Source: DATKKX01 sp035542775 (GTDB taxonomy: Bacteria > Planctomycetota > Phycisphaerae > UBA1845 > UTPLA1). Taken from it: DNA of 11,959 bases. Both the position numbers and the translations under genes were made by a program. The notes beneath the pieces were generated by a model. The model made no database searches, was not told the origin of the DNA, and saw only the letters and a program-made list of their open reading frames with translations. The stretch covers positions 1 through 11,959 of the forward strand of contig DATKKX010000038.1 in assembly GCA_035542775.1 (NCBI GenBank). Reading direction: 5' to 3'. This document shows, in pieces, positions 1-6,752 of this stretch (positions within the stretch are counted from its first letter, which is position 1; each line of letters opens with the position of its first letter).

Positions 1-800
1 AGCATCTCCTCGCCCAGCCGCTCCACGCCCGTGACTCCGGCCTCGTCGCCGGCGCGGTAGCACGCCAGCCAATCGTCGGGCTTGGGGTCGGACCGGATCA
101 TCTCCGCCGACACCTGGCCCATCCCACCGAGGACGTGGCAGAGCGGCTCGGCGTCCTCCGCCCAGATCCGCCGGACAGACGGCTCCACTCGGACGAACGG
201 CAGATCGGACAGTTCCAGCTCGATCAGGGTCCGCTGCTGCGGCGTGACGTCGCGGAGGATGGGGTGAAACAGGTCGTCCTCCTTGAGGCGGATCTTGTCC
301 GGCGGCTGGTCGAATCCGTTCTTCTGGCGGGCCTCGGCGATGTGATTGCGCAGCCGCTCCACCGCCTTGCAGATGGCGTCACGGCGCTCTTCCAGTTGCG
401 AGATGGGCTGGCCACTTACTCCATGCAGCGTGATCCACATGCGGCCGATCCGCCGCCTCACCTCCAGGCTCAACTCCGTCTCCGTCGCGTCGCGCCACTG
501 CGGGTCCTGTTTGCGGATGTAGCCGGCGAAGCGCAGCAGGTACGCCTTGTCCATGCTCAGCACGCCGTAGTGAACGGTCACGTCGTGGGCCGGCTCGTCG
601 GACACCAGCACGCCGCCTGACCGGTCCAGGATCCGCCCCCGCAGCGGCGGCAGGAATTGCTTGGGCGAGACCAGCGCCGCGTCGGCCAGGCGTTGGTACT
701 CATTCCCCTGGACGATCTGAAGCTGGTACAGCCGCGCGATGATCACGACCCCGCACAAGATCGGCAGCAGCAAAATGATTTTCAACCGGCGCTCGAACAT
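1..800 (-). CDS. mrdA: Penicillin-binding protein 2, N-terminal part (truncated by window edge)
   Basis: Elongation-specific peptidoglycan transpeptidase, anchored in the inner membrane and working in the periplasm with RodA and MreBCD. Only the first 266 codons are present; the frame is open at the left edge, so the catalytic transpeptidase domain lies outside. Visible: a positively charged start and one membrane anchor (about residues 7-22), then the class B dimerisation-module motif RGRILDRSGGVL (54-65), and near the end GVTGVERLGEEM (255-266), which matches the conserved 'G..GIE..yE..L' entry to the transpeptidase domain. The ATG at 800 lies 12 bases after the mreD stop, in the usual mreD-mrdA order, which favours PBP2 over the related FtsI. 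The ribosome-binding site is weak, so coupling to mreD is likely. The N-terminal module looks roughly 40 residues longer than in E. coli PBP2, and the usual YPyG stretch is replaced by IWAEDAEP (212-219). Confidence 0.88.
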   Translation of the reverse strand, partial: MFERRLKIILLLPILCGVVIIARLYQLQIVQGNEYQRLADAALVSPKQFLPPLRGRILDRSGGVLVSDEPAHDVTVHYGVLSMDKAYLLRFAGYIRKQDPQWRDATETELSLEVRRRIGRMWITLHGVSGQPISQLEERRDAICKAVERLRNHIAEARQKNGFDQPPDKIRLKEDDLFHPILRDVTPQQRTLIELELSDLPFVRVEPSVRRIWAEDAEPLCHVLGGMGQVSAEMIRSDPKPDDWLACYRAGDEAGVTGVERLGEEM

Positions 801-812
801 GGATTCAGTCGA

Positions 813-1340
813 CTATCGTACGCGCAAACGCTGGGCCGGGCCAATCCCCAGGGCCCCGCGCAACCTCTTCAGGAACCAGTTGCCGTACGGCGCCAGCACC
901 GCCGTATAGATGGCCGCGTACATTCCCGTGACCACCACCTCCCGCATCCGGCTCCAGTCCCCGATTGCATACATCATGTGCAGGCCGACCAGGAAATCCA
1001 GCACGAACTTCGCCGCGAAAGTGAAGAACAACTGGGTCAGCACGCTGTCGCGAAAAATGAAGCTCCGCATCTTGACGATGGGCAGGGCGATCAGGCCCAA
1101 CGCCAGGGCGTGGACGCCCACGTTCCCGTGGTTGTGATAGCTGATCCCGGACAGGTCGATGGACAGGCCTATCAGCCAGCAGGCCAGCAGGGCGTCATAG
1201 GTCCGCGCCGCCAGGGCATAGTGCACCGCGACAATCACCATCAGGTCGGGCCGGATGGTGTGCACCGCGATGAACGGCACCGCCGCCGATTGCAACGCGG
1301 TCACGACGTAAATCAGGATGATCAGGGCAATCCAGTGCAT
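813..1340 (-). CDS. mreD: Rod shape-determining protein MreD
   Basis: Integral membrane protein of the Rod/elongasome complex that, with MreC, links cytoplasmic MreB filaments to RodA-PBP2 cell-wall synthesis. The 175-residue product is the family's usual length and is almost entirely hydrophobic, with about five membrane segments. The features I recognise are the early VPFIAVHTIRPDLMVIVAVH stretch (21-40; the 'PDL..i...y.al' pattern is typical of MreD) and the glycine-rich turn after the second helix pair (about 56-75). It sits directly before mrdA, as in most rod-shaped bacteria. Unusually, mreC and mreB do not precede it; a HEAT-repeat lipoprotein gene does, 69 bases upstream. The ATG at 1340 has only a weak ribosome-binding site (GAG about 6 bases before). 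The in-frame start gives a normal MreD N-terminus, so I kept it. Confidence 0.85.
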   Translation of the reverse strand: MHWIALIILIYVVTALQSAAVPFIAVHTIRPDLMVIVAVHYALAARTYDALLACWLIGLSIDLSGISYHNHGNVGVHALALGLIALPIVKMRSFIFRDSVLTQLFFTFAAKFVLDFLVGLHMMYAIGDWSRMREVVVTGMYAAIYTAVLAPYGNWFLKRLRGALGIGPAQRLRVR

Positions 1341-1409
1341 CCGTTTCTCGACCGATCCGCCCGCCGCACCATGGTCTCACCGCCGGCGGAGCGGCCCCAT
1401 CCTCCTTCT

Positions 1410-2492
1410 TTATTTTCGCTTTTCCGCGTCTGCGGGTCTCCGTGGTGATCGTCCGCCACGCTGATCGATGATTCTGACCGCGGCGCGGGCCACGGCCAGG
1501 CGGACATCCTCCGGCTGCTCGGGGGCGCTCAACGCGTCCTTCAGCGGCCCCAGCGCCTGCGGGCTGCCGATGGCCTCCAATGCCAGGGCGGCGAGGCCCC
1601 GAATGCGGGCCACCTGCTGCTGGGGCGCGTCGTTGGGCCGGTTCTTGTCAGGGGCGTTGAAGCGCAAGTGCGCCAGGGCCAGGTCCATGCCGTCGTCCCG
1701 TCCCAGCCGCCCCAGTCCGCGGGCCGCTTCGAGCTTGATCTCGGGAAAGTCCGCCGAGCGCAATCGATAGAGAAACACGTCTTCGGCCTTCTCGGAGTTG
1801 GCATTGGCCAGGAAGTTCAGCGCGGTGGTGGCCACGTCCGGCCGCGGGTCGTATGAGTACGCCATCAGCCGCTCAATGGCGTTGCGGTTCTCGTACATGG
1901 CCAGCGCCTCCAGGATTTGCAGCTTCGGCGATATCTTCTTCTCCTGCTGCAGGGCGATGCGCAGGAGCTTCACCATGCTGGGCTCCTCCAAACGCCCCAG
2001 GACCAATGCCGCGTTGGCCCGGATATGAAAGTCGCGGTTGTTCAGCAGATACTCCGACAGTTCTCCGGTGCGTTTCTGATCCCCCAGCCGGTGCAGGGCA
2101 AACAGCGCGGCGATGACGACGTTGGGATCGGCGTCCTCGGCGCGAATGCGGATCTGCTCGATGAATTCTCCCCTGCGCATCGTGCCCAAGGCCATCAACG
2201 CGGCGAAGGACACGCCCCCATATCCGTTCTCGATATTCGCCGAGATGCACTCCAGTCCTTCCCTGGGAGCGACCTCCTGCAGCGCCTCGATGGCGTGCAT
2301 GCGGATGGCCGGCTCCTCGCTGAAGGCCGCCTTTTTCAAGACTTCCAGGGCCGTCGCCCGAAACCGCTCCTCTTCATCCGCCGGCAGCGCCCGCCGCGCG
2401 GGCTGCAGGCATCCAGAACCGGATACCAACAGGCTCAGCGCCGCCGCGGCGGCCCACGCCATCGAACGCCTTGCCACCCGATCGCCCTTCAT
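1410..2492 (-). CDS. HEAT-repeat lipoprotein
   Basis: Predicted secreted lipoprotein made of helical HEAT/armadillo-type repeats, so probably a protein-binding scaffold on the periplasmic side; partner unknown. The 360-residue product starts with a basic n-region (MKGDRVARR), a hydrophobic core (12-23) and a cysteine at 28 in VSGSGC, an acceptable but non-canonical lipobox (Gly rather than Leu/Val at -3). From about 45 to 342 there are roughly eight or nine degenerate helix-pair units, recognisable by recurring motifs such as IRMHAIEALQEV (63-74), IRANAALVLGRL (157-168), IKLEAARGLGRL (252-263) and VRLAVARAAVRI (330-341). The start is well supported: ATG at 2492 overlaps the lnt TGA as ATGA, and GGAGGG lies 9 bases upstream, so it should be translationally coupled to lnt. 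The tail (345-360) is basic. Which process it serves cannot be read from sequence. Confidence 0.85.
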   Translation of the reverse strand: MKGDRVARRSMAWAAAAALSLLVSGSGCLQPARRALPADEEERFRATALEVLKKAAFSEEPAIRMHAIEALQEVAPREGLECISANIENGYGGVSFAALMALGTMRRGEFIEQIRIRAEDADPNVVIAALFALHRLGDQKRTGELSEYLLNNRDFHIRANAALVLGRLEEPSMVKLLRIALQQEKKISPKLQILEALAMYENRNAIERLMAYSYDPRPDVATTALNFLANANSEKAEDVFLYRLRSADFPEIKLEAARGLGRLGRDDGMDLALAHLRFNAPDKNRPNDAPQQQVARIRGLAALALEAIGSPQALGPLKDALSAPEQPEDVRLAVARAAVRIIDQRGGRSPRRPADAEKRK

Positions 2493-4741
2493 CCCGGTCC
2501 GCCCTCCGTGGTCTTCGCGGTCGCCGACAGCCGGCGGATCCGCCGCAGCAGCCAGTCCAGCAGCATCATTGCGAAGAGCGCCGCCGTTCCTTGAGCGAAC
2601 CAATCCCCCCAGCGCGTGTAGATGGTCAGGCGCTTGTCACACTGCGCCTGGGCGATGCCGAATCCCGGGGCCATCCAGGGCTTGCTCTTCCAGCGCGCGA
2701 TGGTCTGCAGATCGTCGGCGACCTGGGAGCGGAACTGGCGAAGCCCTTCCAGGCGCCCCTCGTTCGTGGTCGTTCCCAACAACGCGGCCAGTTGGCCCAG
2801 GCGCTGCCCGATATAGGAGAACTCGGTGCCCAGCACCTGCAGGGCCGGATCGAGCCCTTCCATCAGGGTGGTGATCAGTTCGCCCCGCATGCGCTCGTAT
2901 GCCTCGCCGCCGTCGAGCTGCCCCTCCAGCTTCTCCGCCAGGCCGTCCAAATCGCGGAGTCTTTCCGCGACCGGCTCCAGCAGCGCCATCTTTTCCTCTG
3001 ACATCGCCACGCGCATATGGATCTTGCCGTTGGGATGTACGAGACCGCTGGCGCCCGTGTTCACGCTGCGGGCCACGGGAATGCGGTTTTCCACGGCGCG
3101 AAAGACCGCTGCCGCCATGTGCTGCTCCAGCTCCGAGGTGTGCAGGAACCAGCCGTCGTTGCTGATACTCAGCAGCAGATCGATGTTCTTCCGGCCCGGC
3201 GTTTCGCCCGACCCGCGCGTGAACTCCCGGGCGATGTAGGGCATGACCTCCTCGTAGCAGATGGGAGCCGCCGCCCGGTACTCCCGTCCGCCCTGCGACG
3301 CCGCCTCGAACTCGAACACCGTGTACTTCTGGCCCGCGGTGAGCGAATACTCGATGCCCATCCGCCCCCACGGCGTCTTCGAGTTCAGCCACTTGTACAG
3401 CGGCGGATAGCTGGTGCGGAAGGGCACGTATTCGCCGAACAGCACCAGGTGAATCTTGTCATATCGCCCTGCCGGCCTGGTCTCGCCCGGCTTCAGCAGG
3501 AACGCGGAGTTGAACGCGTCCACCCGGGGCGGAATTGCCGTCGGCCGCCACTCAATCGCCAGCGAGCCCAGCACGATCGGAATGCCGGTCTCGGTGCTCA
3601 GTTGTTGAAAGGCGTCACGGGTCTGCCTGCTGAATCGCTGATACAGCTTCATCAGTTGCAGGGAGAAGCCGCGCCGCCGCCCGATTTCGTCCAGGTCCGT
3701 GGGGCTGGCGTTCAGGAACTCATCGTTGATGTAGCCGGCAATGGGCGTCTCCGGCAACACGATCAGGTCGGGCTTTCGCGTCGCCGCCTGTCGGGCCAGA
3801 TCGAGATAGGATCGAAAAGCCAGTTCCGGCGATATGGATCCGGCCCGATCTTCCTCCACAAACATGGGGAAATCATGCTGCACCGTCGCCACCGTCGGCC
3901 CCGGCTCGAAGAACGTCTTGGACCTCTGGGCGCTGCCGTAAATCATGGTTCCCGCCACCACCAGCAGCGTGGTCAAGGAGCCGATCGGCAGACGCGTGCC
4001 CCGATCCGCCCGCCAGATGAGGATTGGTTGGATCAGCAGATCCGTCAGCCATCCGTTCACCATGGCCAGCACGAAACTGACGCCGTAGGCGCCGACCAGA
4101 TCGCTGATCTGAATGACGGTCAGGTTCTGATACTGGCTATGGGCCAGCAGCAGCCAGGGAAAACCCAACACCGCGATCGACCGCAGGTACTCCGCCGCCA
4201 CCCACGCGATCGGCACGCTCAGAGCCAGCGATACGCCGTGCCGCGTATACATGTGCCGCACCGGCCACGCCACCAGGGGGAAGAACAGCGCGTAGTACAG
4301 GCACAACGCGAAGTACCCCGGTGGCGTCACCGCATACAGCCAGTAGACATTGATGAGGAAGTAGCCCAGCCCGAACAGGAAGCTGATCAGGTACACGAAC
4401 CGCGAGCGCTTGGCCGCGCACACGCAGACCAGCCATGGCACCAGGCACACGTATCCCAGCGGCCACCAGCCAACCGTAGGGAACATCAGACAGCATGCCG
4501 CCAGCGACAGTGCCGTCAGCAGGAGCACCGGCACCCACCCCTGAATCTTCGGCTGCGCCCCCACCAACCGCGCCGGTGAACGAAACCGCTCGCCCGGAGC
4601 GATTTTGGGCGCCTCGACTGCCGCCTCCGCCTCCTTCGAAGCCTGCCGGTCCCGGCTTGTGGCGGTCCGTTCCCTCGGCCCTTGCTGACCGGTGGCATCC
4701 GGCACCCTTGGCACTGTTCGATTGAGCTTTCGCCGCGTCAT
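2489..4741 (-). CDS. lnt: Apolipoprotein N-acyltransferase (enlarged)
   Basis: Transfers an acyl chain from phospholipid to the N-terminal cysteine of diacylated lipoproteins, the last lipoprotein maturation step, at the periplasmic face of the inner membrane. The 750-residue product has a basic, low-complexity N-terminal extension (1-67), a multi-helix membrane domain (about 68-275) and a carbon-nitrogen hydrolase (nitrilase) domain. The catalytic triad is visible: Glu331 in LPETPIAG, Lys429 in YDKIHLVLFGEYVPF, Cys495 in ICYEE. Downstream are SNDGWF (527-532), RAVENRIPVARSVNTGASG (548-566) and the family's final motif TIYTRWGDWF (706-715) before the last membrane helix. E. coli Lnt is 512 residues. 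The excess comes mainly from the N-terminal tail and from about 130 extra, mostly helical residues (575-702) placed just before the final motif. I chose ATG 4741 over the in-frame ATG at 4801 because the extra 20 residues look non-coding. First gene of the leftward operon. Confidence 0.92.
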   Translation of the reverse strand: MTRRKLNRTVPRVPDATGQQGPRERTATSRDRQASKEAEAAVEAPKIAPGERFRSPARLVGAQPKIQGWVPVLLLTALSLAACCLMFPTVGWWPLGYVCLVPWLVCVCAAKRSRFVYLISFLFGLGYFLINVYWLYAVTPPGYFALCLYYALFFPLVAWPVRHMYTRHGVSLALSVPIAWVAAEYLRSIAVLGFPWLLLAHSQYQNLTVIQISDLVGAYGVSFVLAMVNGWLTDLLIQPILIWRADRGTRLPIGSLTTLLVVAGTMIYGSAQRSKTFFEPGPTVATVQHDFPMFVEEDRAGSISPELAFRSYLDLARQAATRKPDLIVLPETPIAGYINDEFLNASPTDLDEIGRRRGFSLQLMKLYQRFSRQTRDAFQQLSTETGIPIVLGSLAIEWRPTAIPPRVDAFNSAFLLKPGETRPAGRYDKIHLVLFGEYVPFRTSYPPLYKWLNSKTPWGRMGIEYSLTAGQKYTVFEFEAASQGGREYRAAAPICYEEVMPYIAREFTRGSGETPGRKNIDLLLSISNDGWFLHTSELEQHMAAAVFRAVENRIPVARSVNTGASGLVHPNGKIHMRVAMSEEKMALLEPVAERLRDLDGLAEKLEGQLDGGEAYERMRGELITTLMEGLDPALQVLGTEFSYIGQRLGQLAALLGTTTNEGRLEGLRQFRSQVADDLQTIARWKSKPWMAPGFGIAQAQCDKRLTIYTRWGDWFAQGTAALFAMMLLDWLLRRIRRLSATAKTTEGGPG
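2502..2507 (-). promoter_or_regulatory. Ribosome-binding site of the HEAT lipoprotein gene, inside lnt
   Basis: GGAGGG on the minus strand, 9 bases before the ATG at 2492, inside the last codons of lnt. Together with the ATGA stop/start overlap it fixes the start of the lipoprotein gene and argues against a longer in-frame version beginning inside lnt, which would also place residues ahead of the signal peptide. Confidence 0.75.
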
Positions 4742-4887
4742 ATCCGCCCCGCAGTGTACCGCAAGTGCAGCCGTCCGCACAGCAGGCCGACAGTGCGGCA
4801 CTTGAAAGCCGTCGCGAAAGCGCGGCGCGCACGGCTCGTTGCGCCAGCCTGAAGCGAACCCCTCCCGAGGCCGGCAACCTCGCAGTC

Positions 4888-4915
4888 TTGACGCCTCGGC
4901 CGCGGACTCTAGACT
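4888..4915 (+). promoter_or_regulatory. Candidate sigma70-type promoter for lptF-lptG
   Basis: TTGACG (4888-4893), a 16-base spacer, then TAGACT (4910-4915): 5 of 6 and 4 of 6 matches to the consensus hexamers. Transcription would start near 4922 and give a leader of about 113 bases before the ATG at 5035. Position and direction fit; in GC-rich DNA such matches are suggestive only. Confidence 0.4.
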
Positions 4916-4941
4916 GTGTCCGAACGAGTAACGCCGCTTTC

Positions 4942-4978
4942 CGAGCCGGCCCCTCCGCGAGCACGCCGATCCGGCTCG
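4942..4978 (+). repeat. Inverted repeat (stem-loop) in the lptF leader
   Basis: CGAGCCGG (4942-4949) and CCGGCTCG (4971-4978) form a perfect 8-bp stem around a 21-base loop. A competing 5-bp stem, CCGAT (4966-4970) with ATCGG (4984-4988), would trap the 3' arm in its own loop, so the two folds are alternatives. It lies inside the predicted lptF transcript leader. There is no T-run, so it is not an ordinary terminator. Confidence 0.35.
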
Positions 4979-5034
4979 ACCGCATCGGTGAGATGCCGCC
5001 CCCTGCGGGAACCGGCGTACAGGCGAACGCGAGT

Positions 5035-6684
5035 ATGCTGATTCTACATCTCTACCTGGCTCGCGAACTCCTGAAGACCTTCATCATGACATCCATCACC
5101 CTGACCCTGCTGGTGGTGATGGGCGGTGGCGTGGCCAACATCTTCCGCGGCGAGGCCGTCGGCGCCGAGGGCATGGCCAAGATCTTCCTGTTTCTAACGC
5201 CCGTCGCGGTCACGCTCATCCTGCCCGTGGCCGCCCTGTTCAGCGCCGCCATTACCTACGGCCGGGCGGCGGCGGACAACGAAATCCTGGCCTGTCGCGC
5301 GGCGGGCATCAATATCCATAAGCTGCTTCTGTCGGCCCTGTTGCTGGGCCTTTTCGTCACCGTTTTTACCTACTGGTCGTGGAACTATCTTCTTCCGACG
5401 CTCTCGCGCCAGATCGAGGAAATCACCCGGCGTGACCTTCCCACGATCGTCAAGGGCCAGTTCCAGAAGGCCAAGCCGCTCTCCTTCGGCCGCTATCGCA
5501 TGACCGCCCGGCAGTGCGCCACGCTGGACCGTACGGTTCTCGCTGCGGATGCCCCCGCGGAACACACTTACCTGCAACTCAGTGGTGTCGCCTTCTGCGA
5601 AACCGATGCCCAGGAGGCCGTGCGTTTCGGAACGGCGGACATCACTATCGTCGATTTCGATCGAACCGAGGCCATTCCCCGCGTGACGGTCGACCTCCAG
5701 GGCGTCCGCAGCTTCGATGCCAGTCGCAAGCAGTATTATGAGCTGGCCCACCAGGTTCTCGGCCCGTTCCAGATCCCCCTGCCGATCCGTCGAAAGCTCA
5801 AATTCGAAACGCTGGGGACACTCCTGGCCTATCGCCAGAAGCCCGATCTCGATCCAGAAGTCGCTGACCTGCTCAGCAACGTCCGGCGGGAGATGATGGC
5901 TCACTGCCTGTACGGCGATGTAGTGCGACAGCTCGATCCCGACCAGGGAGGCGACGGCACTTGTCACCTGGCAAGCGGCAACGTTGGCTACGCCATTTCC
6001 GCCGAGCAGTTCGCCGTCGATCCGGAGGACGGAAAGCCGTCCCTGCGAGACGTCAGGGTCATCGAGAAGGGAGGCGAAAACGGCGATCATCTGCTCACTG
6101 CCGACTCCGCGACGTTCGAGTTGAGGAGCGGCCTGGATCGCATGCACTGCATCATCATGGTCGAGCTGGTCGGGAACGTCGAAATCCGGCACTACCCGCT
6201 TCGGTCGGATGACCGCGTCGTCAAAAAGCCGAAGGAATCGCTCAAGCCGATCGCCTTCGACGATCAGCCGCAGCTTGTCCGGCAGGCCGCGTCTTTCGAC
6301 GCCAACTCGCTGTGGGATCCCGGCGTGTCGTTCACGCTTCGACCCAAGCAGGAAAGGGCGCGGGGCAAGCTGTTGACCTGGTTGGCCAAGTTCAGATCCG
6401 AGATCCAGGGTGAGATCAACTTCCGGGCCTCGTATTCGCTTTGCAGCGTGGCCATCATCCTGTTCGGGGCCGTGCTGGGAATCATCGCCCGCGGCGGGCA
6501 GGTCCTCACCGCGTTCGGCATCAGTTGCATTCCCATGCTGTTCGTGGTCGTGGCCGGAATCGTGGGCCGCAATCTTTCCGACCGGCCGGCCTACGAAACG
6601 CTCAGCATCACGGTGATGTGGGCCGCCGCCGTGTTTATGTACCTGGCCACCGGTTTCGTGGCCATGAAGATCCTCAAACGATGA
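5035..6684 (+). CDS. lptF: LptF/LptG-family LPS export permease, enlarged (LptF-like)
   Basis: Membrane subunit of the LptB2FG transporter, which extracts LPS from the inner membrane and passes it to LptC and the periplasmic bridge. The 549-residue product has the family plan: three N-terminal helices (about 12-33, 50-74, 97-120) with the cytoplasmic coupling segment GRAAADNEILACRAAGI between helices 2 and 3 (76-92), a periplasmic beta-rich region, and three C-terminal helices (about 468-486, 490-511, 522-545). Family members usually have about 350-400 residues. The excess is periplasmic: after a first jellyroll-like segment (about 150-245) comes a second (about 296-395) with OstA/LptC-like character, ADSATFEL (356-363) and ELVGNVEIRHY (377-387). 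ATG 5035 puts the first helix where it lies in the adjacent paralogue; longer in-frame starts (e.g. 4993) add a non-family tail. lptF versus lptG is assigned by gene order only. Confidence 0.82.
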   Translation: MLILHLYLARELLKTFIMTSITLTLLVVMGGGVANIFRGEAVGAEGMAKIFLFLTPVAVTLILPVAALFSAAITYGRAAADNEILACRAAGINIHKLLLSALLLGLFVTVFTYWSWNYLLPTLSRQIEEITRRDLPTIVKGQFQKAKPLSFGRYRMTARQCATLDRTVLAADAPAEHTYLQLSGVAFCETDAQEAVRFGTADITIVDFDRTEAIPRVTVDLQGVRSFDASRKQYYELAHQVLGPFQIPLPIRRKLKFETLGTLLAYRQKPDLDPEVADLLSNVRREMMAHCLYGDVVRQLDPDQGGDGTCHLASGNVGYAISAEQFAVDPEDGKPSLRDVRVIEKGGENGDHLLTADSATFELRSGLDRMHCIIMVELVGNVEIRHYPLRSDDRVVKKPKESLKPIAFDDQPQLVRQAASFDANSLWDPGVSFTLRPKQERARGKLLTWLAKFRSEIQGEINFRASYSLCSVAIILFGAVLGIIARGGQVLTAFGISCIPMLFVVVAGIVGRNLSDRPAYETLSITVMWAAAVFMYLATGFVAMKILKR

Positions 6685-6752
6685 ACAAACGATCCGAAAA
6701 TAGGCTTATCCGTCGTATGTGGTTTTGATGTTTTGACTTCTTGACGTTGCCA

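Larger units (their letters stand above)
4742..5034. other. Divergent intergenic region between lnt and lptF-like gene
   Basis: 293 bases separating the two divergent envelope operons. In the plus direction it holds a sigma70-type promoter candidate and a leader with inverted repeats (listed separately). In the minus direction I found no convincing lnt promoter: the best -10-like hexamer, TACACT (minus strand, 4758-4753), has no matching -35. No small gene is supported here; the frame that stays open upstream of the lptF start lacks a ribosome-binding site and has no family-like N-terminus. Confidence 0.6.

Noticed and set aside
3017..4579. Long plus-strand open frame (about 520 codons) opposite lnt
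   Set aside because: Antisense to a gene with full Lnt motifs; its translation is rich in Arg, Pro, Gln and His with no domain, as expected of a GC-rich shadow frame.
4753..4781. Possible lnt promoter on the minus strand with -10 TACACT
   Set aside because: The matching -35 position reads TGTGCG, only 2 of 6 matches, and the transcript would be almost leaderless.
5194..6192. Minus-strand open frame (about 332 codons) opposite the lptF-like gene
   Set aside because: Mirrors third-position GC bias of the sense gene; no recognisable domain or start context.
6685..6752. Terminator or separate promoter between lptF and lptG
   Set aside because: The AT-richer gap has repeated TTTTGA words and TTGACT/TTGACG, but no hairpin and no -10 at a sensible distance before the ATG.
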